From NCBI GenBank assembly GCA_031424915.1, contig JANPII010000045.1, positions 1 through 9,255 of the forward strand: a stretch of 9,255 nucleotides of DNA, written 5' to 3'. The stretch is from JANPII01 sp031424915. Its GTDB lineage: Bacteria > Pseudomonadota > Alphaproteobacteria > Rickettsiales > Midichloriaceae. The position numbers and the translations under genes are program-made. The notes under the pieces were generated by a model, which had not been told where the DNA came from, made no database searches, and saw only the letters and a list, made by a program, of their open reading frames with translations. Positions 1 through 7,763 of this stretch are shown piece after piece. The number at the start of each line of letters is the position of its first letter. Positions within the stretch are counted from its first letter, which is position 1.

Positions 1-822
1 ATTGTAAGCCAATACTGCCTCCACTGTGATCTCTGCCACCTCTCCTTCTACTGTAGACGTATTTATTCTGTCTTTAGCCTGAACAAGTGCCTGGTCAGCA
101 TCCTCCAGAGCTTTAGCTAAAGCTGCTGCTTTCTTGTTATCTGCATTGTCGTCAAATGCCTTCTGAGCCTTTTTCATAGCTGCTTGCGCTTTTTTAACTG
201 CATCTATAGCTCTCACAGCCTCTGGAGAGCTACCTTTCACTGCATCATACTGTTTTCCTGCCGCAATTGCTTGCTCATAATGATATTTAAACCATATGGC
301 GCTGTTCGTATCATCAAGAGTTTCTTTTTCTTTCTCATCACGATTTATTATTATTTTTAACCTATCGATTTTTTCCTCTTTCCTAAACGCAGCTTCCAAG
401 TTGTCATACTCGTCTATGCCTAGTTCCTGTTTTAGGCTGTCACATGCCGCAGTATAGGCTCGCTTATACTTCTTCTGAATTTTCTCTACACTATCTAATT
501 CAGTTATATCAAGCTTCACATCTTCCAAAGCCTTATACACTTTAAAAACCTCTAGCTCATTTTGCTTTGCTAGTGCCTGTTGATACAGATTGGCACTAAG
601 TGTGGCAAGCCCCGGAACACTGGTCCCTGCTAGAGCTGAATGCGCTTCCTCCTTTTCTTGTACTGTCACCGTCAGATCTCCAACCCCAGTAGTTGTAGTT
701 CCACCATTTAGCCGCTTCTTAAGAACTTTAGTATCATCAACATCATTCTTAGTTGGCATTCCATCGTGGATCAATTTAATTTTATCGGCAATACTTAGTG
801 TGCTAAATTCTTTGCTATTCAT
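1..822 (-). CDS. Unrecognised charged, helix-rich protein (C-terminus beyond window)
   Basis: An uninterrupted reading frame of 274 codons starts at ATG 822-820 and is still open at the window edge, so the C-terminus is missing. A good ribosome site, GAGG at 831-828, lies 5 nt before the ATG, which supports this start. I do not recognise the family. There is no signal peptide or membrane segment in the visible part. Residues 1-40 are polar. Residues 41-55 hold a Gly/Thr-rich stretch (GGTTTTGVGDL). Residues 80-170 are rich in Lys and Glu. Residues 200-253 are an Ala/Lys/Asp/Gln-rich stretch (for example AVKKAQAAMKKAQKAF) that looks like a long amphipathic helix or coiled coil. It has only one Cys, at about residue 127. 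The gene lies 238 bp downstream of murJ on the same strand and probably has its own promoter. It could be a cytoplasmic structural protein or a secreted effector of a host-associated bacterium, but neither role is shown by the sequence. Confidence 0.8.
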   Translation of the reverse strand, partial: MNSKEFSTLSIADKIKLIHDGMPTKNDVDDTKVLKKRLNGGTTTTGVGDLTVTVQEKEEAHSALAGTSVPGLATLSANLYQQALAKQNELEVFKVYKALEDVKLDITELDSVEKIQKKYKRAYTAACDSLKQELGIDEYDNLEAAFRKEEKIDRLKIIINRDEKEKETLDDTNSAIWFKYHYEQAIAAGKQYDAVKGSSPEAVRAIDAVKKAQAAMKKAQKAFDDNADNKKAAALAKALEDADQALVQAKDRINTSTVEGEVAEITVEAVLAYN

Positions 823-982
823 AGTGTCCTCTTTGACTTTAGTTTTAATGGAATCGTTCTACTTGTGTCATTTCAATTTAACAGGCAATAGAACTGACTA
901 TCTTTTTTTAGCTTATATCTTATTTTCATTCTAAGCAATACTAATTTTTTGTTAACTAGCTAGATACTATAAATTTATAAGT

Positions 983-1010
983 CATATATGCTCGAAGCAA
1001 TTAATTACAA
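983..1010 (-). promoter_or_regulatory. Weak candidate sigma70 promoter for the unrecognised gene
   Basis: On the minus strand TTGTAA (1010-1005) and TATATG (988-983) are separated by 16 nt. Each matches the -35/-10 consensus at 4 of 6 positions. The flanking gap (823-1060) is very AT-rich and contains other -10-like boxes, such as TATAGT at 971-966, so the exact site is uncertain. It would leave a leader of about 150 nt before the ATG at 822. No convincing terminator with a U-run was found after murJ. Confidence 0.25.
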
Positions 1011-1060
1011 TGATTCGAATGTATGTACTCAGAGGGATAGGTTAAACTTTCCTTGGCTTT

Positions 1061-2554
1061 TTACCCTGTACGCACCATATAACGTAAGACGCCGGCAATA
1101 GCAAGGTAAAAAATGCTGCCACTTAGTACTTGCAAACTCACCTCCCAAAGCAAGCCGAGGTGGCCATAGGCATGCCCCACCCACAGCAACATACGCCCCA
1201 TAGCTAAGGCACATATGCAGTATAAAATAATAGACACAATATTACGTAACTGCACCGCCGCTAAGCCTCGTTTATGAAGCATTATGCCTAATGCCAATGC
1301 ATTACACCAAGAAGCAACAGTAGCAGCTGTGGCAATTCCTAAGTGGGCAATATATGGCATGAGAGATAGGCTAATAGCCATATTTATTATAATACACCAA
1401 GCTGCAATTTTAGCTGGCGTCATGGTATCTCCAACCGCATAAAAGCTAGCTATAAAAATTTTAACTAATACATATGCTGGTAACCCATAAGCAAAAATAG
1501 CTAAAGCTGCAGCAGTGTTGTTTGTTGCTAGCTCCCCAAACTCGCCATATTGAAATAACAACTTCACCACTCCAGGTGCCATATAATGTAGCGCAATAGC
1601 CGCAGGTATAGCCAAAAATAGGCCTAAATCTAGGGCTTTATTCTGTAGACGTACTGCTTTTTCGCCCTGCTTGTCGCGCGAATGGCGCGCAAGCATCGGC
1701 AGCAGCACAGTACCTAAGGCCGTGCCAATCAGCGCCAAAGGCAGCTGATTGATTCTATCGGCATAATAAAGATAAGATAAAGCGTTAGGAAGCATGGATG
1801 CCAAAATAGTATCCACCCAAACGTTGATTTGTGCCACCCCTGCGCCTAGCAAGCATGGGCCAAAACGCCTGAATAGCTCACGCACCTGGGGCGTCCACTG
1901 TGGCCAAGTTGGTAGCCACAACAACCCAGCACGCCATGTAAATATTAGCATCCATATTAACTCTAACCAGCCACCTACAGAAATGGCATAAGCCAATATA
2001 TATACTTCAAGCTCTCCTTGGGCCCAAAAAGATGCGGCAATGAGCACTATATTCAGTAATATTGGCGCCATGGCGAAGGCAAAATATCGATGTTCGGCAT
2101 TGAGCATGCCGCCATAAAATGCCACCAGTGATATGAGAAAAAGATAAGGTACAGTAATGCGTGATAATTCCACAGCTAATCTATAATGCTCTTTATTCTG
2201 TACCATTCCTGGGGCTGTTAAATCTACCACCTGTGGCATAAACAGATATAACAGTAGGCAAAAAGCTATAAGGATAATAATAAGCATACTCTGCACATGT
2301 TGGGCAAAAGTTTTAGCTTGCTCCTTCCCTTCCTCGTTTAATATCTTAGCAAACAGCGGTACAAAAGAGGAGCTGAAGGCCCCCTCTCCAAATATTGTTC
2401 GAAACAGGTTTGGCAAGCGCAATGCTAAAATAAATAAATCATTTAGAATACCAGCACCTAAGTTCATGGCAATTAATACATCTCGTACGTAGCCTAATAT
2501 ACGGCTTAGTAGTGTGGATAAACTGACAACTGTGGTATGTCTGATCAATGCCAT
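1061..2554 (-). CDS. murJ: MurJ lipid II flippase (MviN family)
   Basis: This 497-residue polytopic inner-membrane protein of the MOP exporter superfamily moves lipid-linked peptidoglycan precursor (lipid II) from the cytoplasmic to the periplasmic face. Its length is close to the usual 500-520, and hydrophobic segments run through the whole chain, consistent with about 14 helices. Residues known to matter in E. coli MurJ fall at the same numbers: Arg18, Arg24, Asp39, Arg52 and Glu57, the last two inside PNLFRTIFGEGAF. The central-cavity ADR motif is present with Arg267, equivalent to E. coli Arg270. The residue equivalent to E. coli Glu273 is Gln270. The ATG lies 5 bp after the murE stop, so the gene is the last of a lepA-murE-murJ operon and is probably translated by coupling. 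It ends in TAA with no clear intrinsic terminator behind it. Confidence 0.96.
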   Translation of the reverse strand: MALIRHTTVVSLSTLLSRILGYVRDVLIAMNLGAGILNDLFILALRLPNLFRTIFGEGAFSSSFVPLFAKILNEEGKEQAKTFAQHVQSMLIIILIAFCLLLYLFMPQVVDLTAPGMVQNKEHYRLAVELSRITVPYLFLISLVAFYGGMLNAEHRYFAFAMAPILLNIVLIAASFWAQGELEVYILAYAISVGGWLELIWMLIFTWRAGLLWLPTWPQWTPQVRELFRRFGPCLLGAGVAQINVWVDTILASMLPNALSYLYYADRINQLPLALIGTALGTVLLPMLARHSRDKQGEKAVRLQNKALDLGLFLAIPAAIALHYMAPGVVKLLFQYGEFGELATNNTAAALAIFAYGLPAYVLVKIFIASFYAVGDTMTPAKIAAWCIIINMAISLSLMPYIAHLGIATAATVASWCNALALGIMLHKRGLAAVQLRNIVSIILYCICALAMGRMLLWVGHAYGHLGLLWEVSLQVLSGSIFYLAIAGVLRYMVRTG

Positions 2555-2559
2555 AGCTA

Positions 2560-3957
2560 CTACCCTTGGGTATACTGTTGTATTATCGCAAGGTCACTAA
2601 AGGGATGCTTGGTGTGCCCTATTATTTGATAGTCCTCATGTCCTTTACCAGCAACCAATAAAACATCATCTTCTTGTAGTTGGCTTATAGCATATTTTAT
2701 CGCCTCAGTGCGATCACCAATTTCCACTGCCTTTGGGCAACTAGCTAAAATTTGCTGGCGAATCGATGCCGCATCTTCAGTACGTGGATTATCATCAGTC
2801 ACCACTATTATATCAGCACCATCTGCTGCTATTGCCCCCATCAATGGCCTCTTTGCCGTATCTCGGTCTCCCCCACATCCAAATACCACAAGTAGTCTGC
2901 CCTTGTGAGATAGACGTAGCGCTTTGAGAACTTTAGCCAACGAATCGGGTTTATGAGCATAATCTACATATATCTCTGCCCCACGATATTCCGCCGCTAA
3001 CTGCAAGCGCCCAGGCGCAGACACCAGATTGGGTATAGCTCCTACTAATGCTGAGATGTTGTTTTCCCCAACGGATACCAAACCTAAAGCGCACATAATG
3101 TTATATGCTTGAAATTCTGCATTTAAGCGCGCTATAGCATGATACTGTCGCCCAAATATTTCCAAAGTCAAAGCGTTATTGTCCATAGCAACTAGCCTAA
3201 TGTCCGCCTTTCCTCGGCCATAACTAATGATTTTGAGGTTACGGTTTTTACATGTTTGTAATAAGCGCGCATAATATTGGCTATCTGCATTTAACACAGC
3301 ACAGCTACCTGTAGGCAAAAGCTCAGAGAATAAGCGCTCTTTGGCTTTGAAATATTCCTCTTTTGTCAAGTGGTAATCTAAATGCTCATGCGCTAAATTA
3401 GTAAACGCAGCAGCAGATAGGCGCACACTGTCTATCCTATGTTGATGTAAACCATGGCTGGAGGCTTCTATCCCTAAGTGCGTTACTCCATGTTGAGCCA
3501 TGCGGTCCAGCAAATAATGTAAGGTTAGTGGCTCGGGACTCGTAAGCGTATCCACCGCCACCAGCTCTGCAGAACGCACGCCTAGGCTGCCTAAACTAGC
3601 ACTGTTGTACCCACAGGCTTGGCACATCTGCCTGTAATATTCTACAATTGAGGTTTTGCCGCTAGTGCCAGTGACTGCAACTATGTTCGCTGGTTGCATT
3701 GGATAAAAAGCTGCTGCAATATTGCTCAGCTCTTTTCTTACATTAGGGACATAGCATAGGGTGATTCCATCTCGTACCTCCATTCGTGATTCGGAACCAT
3801 ATAGCAATATAGTACTTGCCCCGCGCGCTATTGCTTGTGGTATGTAATCTTCACCATTATTATACTGCCCATTAATAGCTACATACACCCCCCCTTGCTG
3901 TACTTCGTCATGCTTGCAGCTAATACCGGTAATATGTCTCACATCGATGTGGCTCAC
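2560..3957 (-). CDS. murE: MurE UDP-MurNAc-L-Ala-D-Glu:meso-diaminopimelate ligase
   Basis: This cytoplasmic Mur ligase adds meso-diaminopimelate to UDP-MurNAc-L-Ala-D-Glu, using ATP, to give the UDP-MurNAc tripeptide. The 465 residues show the three Mur-ligase domains. The N-terminal UDP-binding part includes ITGIS at 9-13. The ATPase domain has P-loop GTSGKTS at 97-103 and EASSHG at 164-169. The likely carbamylated Lys206 lies in YFKAKERLF. The C-terminal domain carries DDNPR at 388-392, the signature for meso-DAP rather than lysine, and GKGHEDYQ at 437-444. It is slightly shorter than E. coli MurE (495). The start is GTG at 3957-3955, which overlaps the lepA stop codon as GTGA; translation is therefore very likely coupled to lepA. 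Homology begins within a few residues of this start, which supports it. Here the gene sits away from the usual division/cell-wall cluster neighbours (murF, mraY, murD). Confidence 0.97.
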   Translation of the reverse strand: MSHIDVRHITGISCKHDEVQQGGVYVAINGQYNNGEDYIPQAIARGASTILLYGSESRMEVRDGITLCYVPNVRKELSNIAAAFYPMQPANIVAVTGTSGKTSIVEYYRQMCQACGYNSASLGSLGVRSAELVAVDTLTSPEPLTLHYLLDRMAQHGVTHLGIEASSHGLHQHRIDSVRLSAAAFTNLAHEHLDYHLTKEEYFKAKERLFSELLPTGSCAVLNADSQYYARLLQTCKNRNLKIISYGRGKADIRLVAMDNNALTLEIFGRQYHAIARLNAEFQAYNIMCALGLVSVGENNISALVGAIPNLVSAPGRLQLAAEYRGAEIYVDYAHKPDSLAKVLKALRLSHKGRLLVVFGCGGDRDTAKRPLMGAIAADGADIIVVTDDNPRTEDAASIRQQILASCPKAVEIGDRTEAIKYAISQLQEDDVLLVAGKGHEDYQIIGHTKHPFSDLAIIQQYTQG

Positions 3958-5762
3958 TTGCCATCTCCAACCTTAAGAGCAGCAATAAAAGCCGATTGTG
4001 GAATTTCCACCTTACCAATTGACCGCATTCTTTTCTTTCCTTCTTTCTGCTTATCGAGCAACTTGCGCTTACGGCTAACGTCACCACCGTAACACTTAGC
4101 AGTCACGTCCTTACGCATAGCATTAACAGTTTCACGCGCGATGATCTTACCACCAATTGCTGCCTGTATCGGTATCTGGAAGAGATGGCGCGGAATCAAT
4201 TCCTTAAGCCGTTGGCATAGCTCACGCCCACGCGACTCTGCACGTGCCTTGTGCACTACTGCGGAAAGTGCATCTACAGGCTCACTATTAATTAGCACGG
4301 TTAGCTTAACTACCTCACCTTTACGGTATTCATCTGCCTGCCAGTCAAAGCTAGCATAGCCACTTGAGCAAGATTTTAGTTTATCGTAAAAATCAAATAT
4401 TACTTCATTAAGCGGCAACATATATACCACCATAACTTTGCTACCAGTATAATTCATCTCTACCTGCTCTCCACGCTTATCTTCACATAATTTAAGCACC
4501 CCTCCTAAGTAACTATCTGGCACCATAATAGTGGCCTTGATCCACGGCTCTTCCAAGTGCTCTACCTTCGTAGGATCTGGCATATCCGCTGGATTATGAA
4601 ATTCTATTATCTGGCCGTCTCTCAAATGCGCCTTATATATTACACTTGGAGCAGTAGTAATAAGATCCAGATAAAACTCGCGTTCTAGACGCTCTTGAAC
4701 AATTTCTAGGTGTAATAGCCCCAAGAAGCCACAACGAAAGCCAAACCCTAAGGCAGAAGAACTTTCTGCCTCAAATTCAAAACTGGCATCGTTAAGGCGG
4801 AGTTTTGCCAAGCTCTCTTTAAGCACAGAGAATTCACCAGCATCGCTAGGATATAACCCGCAAAACACTACGGGCTTGCTGGGATCAAAACCAGGCAATG
4901 CTTCAGCACATGGATTACGCTCCTCGGTTATAGTATCTCCCACCTTACAGTCAGCCACCTGCTTAATAGAAGCAGTTATAAAGCCTACTTCGCCAGGAAA
5001 TAGCGCTTCAACATTTTGTTTCTTAGGGGTGAAGATTCCTACATTATCTACGTTGTGTAGAGCCCCATTGGACATCATCTTCACCTTCATACCAGGCTTG
5101 AGGATTCCATCTATAATTCGCACTAGAATTACCACACCCAAATATAGGTCATACCAGCTATCTACCAGCATAGCCTTCAACGGCCCATCTGGGTTGCCTC
5201 TAGGCGCTGGCAAGCGCTTGACAATTGCTTCTAGAACTTCATCTATTCCCTGCCCTGTCTTAGCAGAAATAGGTATAGCATCTGATGCATCCAAGCCTAT
5301 TACCTCTTCAATCTGGGCCTTGACTCGATCTGGATCAGCAGCAGGTAGATCAATTTTATTGAGCACTGAAACTATTTCATGGTTACAATCAATAGCTTTA
5401 TAGACATTAGCTAAAGTTTGCGCTTCTACTCCTTGGCTTGCATCTACTACTAGGATTGACCCTTCGCATGCTGCCAATGAACGACTAACTTCATAAGAGA
5501 AATCCACGTGCCCTGGCGTATCAATCAGATTTAAAGTATAGGTCTTGCCATCTTTGGCTTTATATTTCAAACATACCGTTTGTGCTTTGATGGTGATGCC
5601 TCGCTCTTGCTCAATTTCCATTGAATCTAGCACTTGCATCGTCATCTCTCTTTTCTCTAAGCCCCCACAAGCCTCAATTAGCCTATCTGCTAATGTTGAT
5701 TTCCCATGATCAATATGGGCCACAATGGAAAAATTCCTGATATGCGCTAACTCTACGGACAT
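3954..5762 (-). CDS. lepA: Elongation factor 4 (LepA), ribosome-associated GTPase
   Basis: LepA/EF4 is a translational GTPase related to EF-G that binds the ribosome and has been linked to back-translocation and to ribosome assembly and initiation. The 602-residue length is normal for the family. The GTPase motifs are in order: G1 AHIDHGKST (15-23), ERGITI in switch I (53-58), G3 DTPGH (81-85) with His85 as the candidate catalytic histidine, G4 NKID (135-138), and G5 SAK (166-168). The C-terminal LepA-specific domain is intact, including IGGKIIARETV, AKCYGGDVSRKRKLL and the KEGKKRMR stretch. The ATG at 5762-5760 begins at the usual LepA N-terminus just before RNFSIVAHID. Only a poor Shine-Dalgarno sequence precedes it, in an AT-rich leader of about 30 nt. 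It is the first gene of the lepA-murE-murJ operon, driven by the promoter at 5826-5798, and its TGA overlaps the murE GTG. Confidence 0.98.
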   Translation of the reverse strand: MSVELAHIRNFSIVAHIDHGKSTLADRLIEACGGLEKREMTMQVLDSMEIEQERGITIKAQTVCLKYKAKDGKTYTLNLIDTPGHVDFSYEVSRSLAACEGSILVVDASQGVEAQTLANVYKAIDCNHEIVSVLNKIDLPAADPDRVKAQIEEVIGLDASDAIPISAKTGQGIDEVLEAIVKRLPAPRGNPDGPLKAMLVDSWYDLYLGVVILVRIIDGILKPGMKVKMMSNGALHNVDNVGIFTPKKQNVEALFPGEVGFITASIKQVADCKVGDTITEERNPCAEALPGFDPSKPVVFCGLYPSDAGEFSVLKESLAKLRLNDASFEFEAESSSALGFGFRCGFLGLLHLEIVQERLEREFYLDLITTAPSVIYKAHLRDGQIIEFHNPADMPDPTKVEHLEEPWIKATIMVPDSYLGGVLKLCEDKRGEQVEMNYTGSKVMVVYMLPLNEVIFDFYDKLKSCSSGYASFDWQADEYRKGEVVKLTVLINSEPVDALSAVVHKARAESRGRELCQRLKELIPRHLFQIPIQAAIGGKIIARETVNAMRKDVTAKCYGGDVSRKRKLLDKQKEGKKRMRSIGKVEIPQSAFIAALKVGDGK

Positions 5763-5797
5763 AAATATACTACTGCTTGCTGATTTAACCGCATGGA

Positions 5798-5826
5798 AGT
5801 ATAGTCCAGTCTCATTCTAGAGTCAA
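5798..5826 (-). promoter_or_regulatory. Strong sigma70-type promoter of the lepA-murE-murJ operon
   Basis: On the minus strand TTGACT (5826-5821) and TATACT (5803-5798) are separated by exactly 17 nt; each matches the housekeeping consensus at 5 of 6 positions. Transcription would begin near 5791, giving a leader of roughly 30 nt before the lepA ATG at 5762. This is the best promoter in the window. Confidence 0.82.
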
Positions 5827-5922
5827 CGTATGAGCTATGCCTCTACACGTATCCATTCACGTGGCATCAACTTAAGAGCACCACTTTGTTTAGTTTCGCT
5901 GCAAAATGTTTTAGAATAGTAC

Positions 5923-5944
5923 GCAGGCCCTGAAAAGGGTCTGC
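5923..5944 (+). other. 9-bp stem capped by a GAAA tetraloop
   Basis: GCAGGCCCT (5923-5931) pairs with AGGGTCTGC (5936-5944) around the loop GAAA (5932-5935). All nine pairs form on the plus strand if 5927-5940 is read as a G-U wobble; the minus-strand copy has an A-C mismatch there and a TTTC loop. The GNRA-type loop and the wobble both favour folding as plus-strand RNA, opposite to the flanking genes. No promoter for such an RNA was identified. Confidence 0.6.
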
Positions 5945-5966
5945 CCCCCAGTGGGGGGTCGGGGGC
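5943..5966. other. C6/G6 hairpin with alternative GCCCCC/GGGGGC pairing
   Basis: CCCCCC (5944-5949) can pair with GGGGGG (5953-5958) across a 3-nt loop, or GCCCCC (5943-5948) can pair with GGGGGC (5961-5966). The two pairings are mutually exclusive, and the first base of the C-run is also the last base of the neighbouring GAAA-capped stem. Such dense G/C tracts stand out against the AT-rich surroundings. Confidence 0.55.
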
Positions 5967-6071
5967 GCACTTATTTCCTAAACTTGGTATTATAAAACAT
6001 TTTGCTGAAATTCTTCAACCATCGCTTGCCTGAACGAATATCTTTTTCTAGACAATTGCCATGTAGCTCCC

Positions 6072-6965
6072 CTAAACAGCAACCATGTCATACTGCATTT
6101 GATTACGAAACCAGGTGAGTTGACGTTTAGCATAGTTGCGGGTGTACTGCTGCGACTTTTGAATCATTGCATCATAATTAAGAGTGCCATTAAGAAAAGC
6201 AATAATCTCTACCAACCCCAACACTTTCGGATAACGCGCTTGCGGTAAAGCATGCAATAGCTCTTTTACTTCTTCTATCGCACCATGCTTTAGCATAGAT
6301 AAAAAGCGTGCATCTATTTGAGTATAAACCTGCGCGCGCGGAGGTGCTATATGTATTAAATAAAAGCGCTCACGTGCATAATACGACGCAGTTTGTGATT
6401 GCCATACTGAAAGGGGCACACTAGTTGCAGCAAACACTTCAAGAGCTCTGATGGCTCGCTGCCGATCTCCCACCTTGATTCGCATCGCCACATCTGGATC
6501 ACATTGCTCAACTTGCCTATACAAAGCTTCCGCCGAGAGCTCACCTGTTTGTTGCGCCACTTGCATTTGAATATTAGCAGGTACAGATGGAACATATGCC
6601 AAGCCATTAATGAAAGATGCCAAATACATTCCTGTCCCACCCACCAAAATCGGCGTAGCACCCTTTTGCCATGCTTCTTCCACTTGTGTTCTTGCTAATT
6701 CTATCCACTGCGATACTGAAAAATGCTCAGCACACGACACAATACCATAGAGCCGATGCACACATAGCCGTTGGTCAGATAGGCTAGGCTGGGCAGTAAG
6801 AATTGGTAATTCTCGATATACTTGCATAGAATCAGCATTGATAATAATTCCATTGATCTGGGAGGCCAATTCCAAAGCATAGCCTGACTTACCCGAGGCC
6901 GTGGCCCCACAAACTACAACTATTTTATCCCTAAGCTTCATTGGGCTTGGAAATATATTAGACAT
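6072..6965 (-). CDS. miaA: tRNA dimethylallyltransferase MiaA
   Basis: MiaA transfers a dimethylallyl group from dimethylallyl diphosphate to N6 of A37 in tRNAs that read codons beginning with U, giving i6A37. The 297-residue protein has the family length. The P-loop GATASGKS is at 20-27, NADSMQVY at 43-50 carries the conserved catalytic Asp45, and VGGTGMYL is at 108-115. A DRQRAIRALEV stretch and a C-terminal KRQLTWFRNQ motif complete the tRNA-binding part. The start is ATG 6965-6963, 6 nt after the nadK stop. That nadK TAA lies in frame just two codons upstream, so the gene cannot start earlier. An internal Met9 is possible but less well placed. The first 14 nt are identical to those of nadK (both proteins begin MSNIF). 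It is the last gene of the probable sspB-nadK-miaA operon and is followed by the palindromic element. Confidence 0.97.
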   Translation of the reverse strand: MSNIFPSPMKLRDKIVVVCGATASGKSGYALELASQINGIIINADSMQVYRELPILTAQPSLSDQRLCVHRLYGIVSCAEHFSVSQWIELARTQVEEAWQKGATPILVGGTGMYLASFINGLAYVPSVPANIQMQVAQQTGELSAEALYRQVEQCDPDVAMRIKVGDRQRAIRALEVFAATSVPLSVWQSQTASYYARERFYLIHIAPPRAQVYTQIDARFLSMLKHGAIEEVKELLHALPQARYPKVLGLVEIIAFLNGTLNYDAMIQKSQQYTRNYAKRQLTWFRNQMQYDMVAV

Positions 6966-6971
6966 AATATC

Positions 6972-7763
6972 TTAGCCTAAAAACTGTTCTTTCAGGACTC
7001 GCTCCTGGAGTATATTTCCCGGGTCAAATAAAAGGCGCATAGCTAACTCTGTACATTCACGCACCTCTACACTAACCGCATCTCTAACTTCAATAGAATC
7101 AGCCACTGCACTAACTGGTCTTTTTTCTGGTTCCATAATATCGAAGCGCACATGGCTATGGTGCGAAATTAACGCCCCACGCCACCTACGCGGGCGAAAT
7201 GGGCTGATTGGAGTTAAGGCTAATATACGTGCTTCTAGAGGTATAATAGGCCCGTGAGCCGCAAAGTTATAAGCGCTACTGCCTGCAGGAGTTGCAACTA
7301 GCACCCCATCTGCAATTAAATGGTCTAGCCTACTTTTCCCATTAATACTGATCTTAATTTTAGCACTCTGGCTAGTTTCTCGTAGTAATGATACCTCATT
7401 CACTGCCAATGCCTTATATTGCACCCCATTAATATCAGTAGCTATCATCTCTAAAGGATAAAGAGTGGTAATTACTGCCTGTTGTAAGCGCTCTTCTAAA
7501 TCATGGGGAGAATAGTCATTCAGCAAAAAACCTATAGATCCTCGGTTAAGACCAAGTATAGGAATATTATATCCCATAACGTAGTGCAAGGCCTTCAGCA
7601 TCATGCCGTCACCCCCTAAAGTAATAATAACATCACAATAATCTGGAGGGTAAGCTAGGGCATCAATTAAATTATAACGCTGCGACAGCTCATCATAAGC
7701 ATCACTGGCTATTTCTGATTCAAAATCAGCCATGCATCCTATTTTTTTGAATATATTAGACAT
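6972..7763 (-). CDS. nadK: NAD kinase (ATP/polyphosphate-dependent family)
   Basis: NadK phosphorylates NAD to NADP in the cytoplasm, supplying NADPH for biosynthesis and redox defence. The 263-residue length matches short alphaproteobacterial forms. Key motifs are GGDG at 50-53 with catalytic Asp52, LNRGSIGFL at 72-80, the NE pair at 122-123, and the nucleotide-binding segment ADGVLVATPAGSSAYN at 151-166, where the common GSTAY appears as GSSAY. LTPISPFRPRRWRG at 183-196 is typical of the alphaproteobacterial branch. The start is ATG 7763-7761; an in-frame TGA lies three codons upstream and rules out a longer protein, and a purine-rich GAGAAG precedes the ATG. The gene lies 77 bp after sspB and 6 bp before miaA, so all three are probably cotranscribed. 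Confidence 0.96.
   Translation of the reverse strand: MSNIFKKIGCMADFESEIASDAYDELSQRYNLIDALAYPPDYCDVIITLGGDGMMLKALHYVMGYNIPILGLNRGSIGFLLNDYSPHDLEERLQQAVITTLYPLEMIATDINGVQYKALAVNEVSLLRETSQSAKIKISINGKSRLDHLIADGVLVATPAGSSAYNFAAHGPIIPLEARILALTPISPFRPRRWRGALISHHSHVRFDIMEPEKRPVSAVADSIEVRDAVSVEVRECTELAMRLLFDPGNILQERVLKEQFLG

Larger units (their letters stand above)
5901..6005. repeat. 105-bp palindromic element with 18-bp terminal inverted repeats
   Basis: GCAAAATGTTTTAGAATA at 5901-5918 is matched in inverted orientation by 6005-5988, which reads GCAAAATGTTTTATAATA: 17 of 18 bases agree. Between the arms lie a 9-bp hairpin with a GAAA loop, a C6/G6 hairpin and a GGGGG tract, far more GC-rich than the surroundings. 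Size and layout resemble a miniature inverted-repeat transposable element or a dispersed intergenic palindrome such as those found in Rickettsia. No coding sequence lies inside, and no target-site duplication is evident at the borders (CT on the left, TG on the right). It sits between two same-strand operons, so it may also stop miaA transcription. Whether other copies exist in the genome cannot be seen here. Confidence 0.7.
5763..6071. other. Intergenic region between miaA and lepA
   Basis: This 309-bp gap has no credible gene on either strand. From left to right it holds the lepA leader and promoter (5763-5826), about 75 bp of unremarkable sequence with a small CACGT/ACGTG inverted repeat, the 105-bp palindromic element (5901-6005), and 66 bp of sequence just after the miaA stop. 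No classical hairpin-plus-U-run terminator follows miaA; the palindromic element is the only strong structure available to stop that transcript. Confidence 0.7.

Noticed and set aside
590..934. 114-codon plus-strand frame with a hydrophobic middle
   Set aside because: It lies mostly opposite the well-supported minus-strand gene 1-822, which has a ribosome site and a longer open frame, and it matches no known family.
1036..1066. GGTAAA/TTTAACC pairing just after murJ as a terminator
   Set aside because: The stem is AT-rich with a bulge, overlaps the stop codon, and is not followed by a U-run.
4876..5403. 175-codon plus-strand frame
   Set aside because: It is entirely antisense to the conserved GTPase and translation-factor domains of lepA and encodes no recognisable domain.
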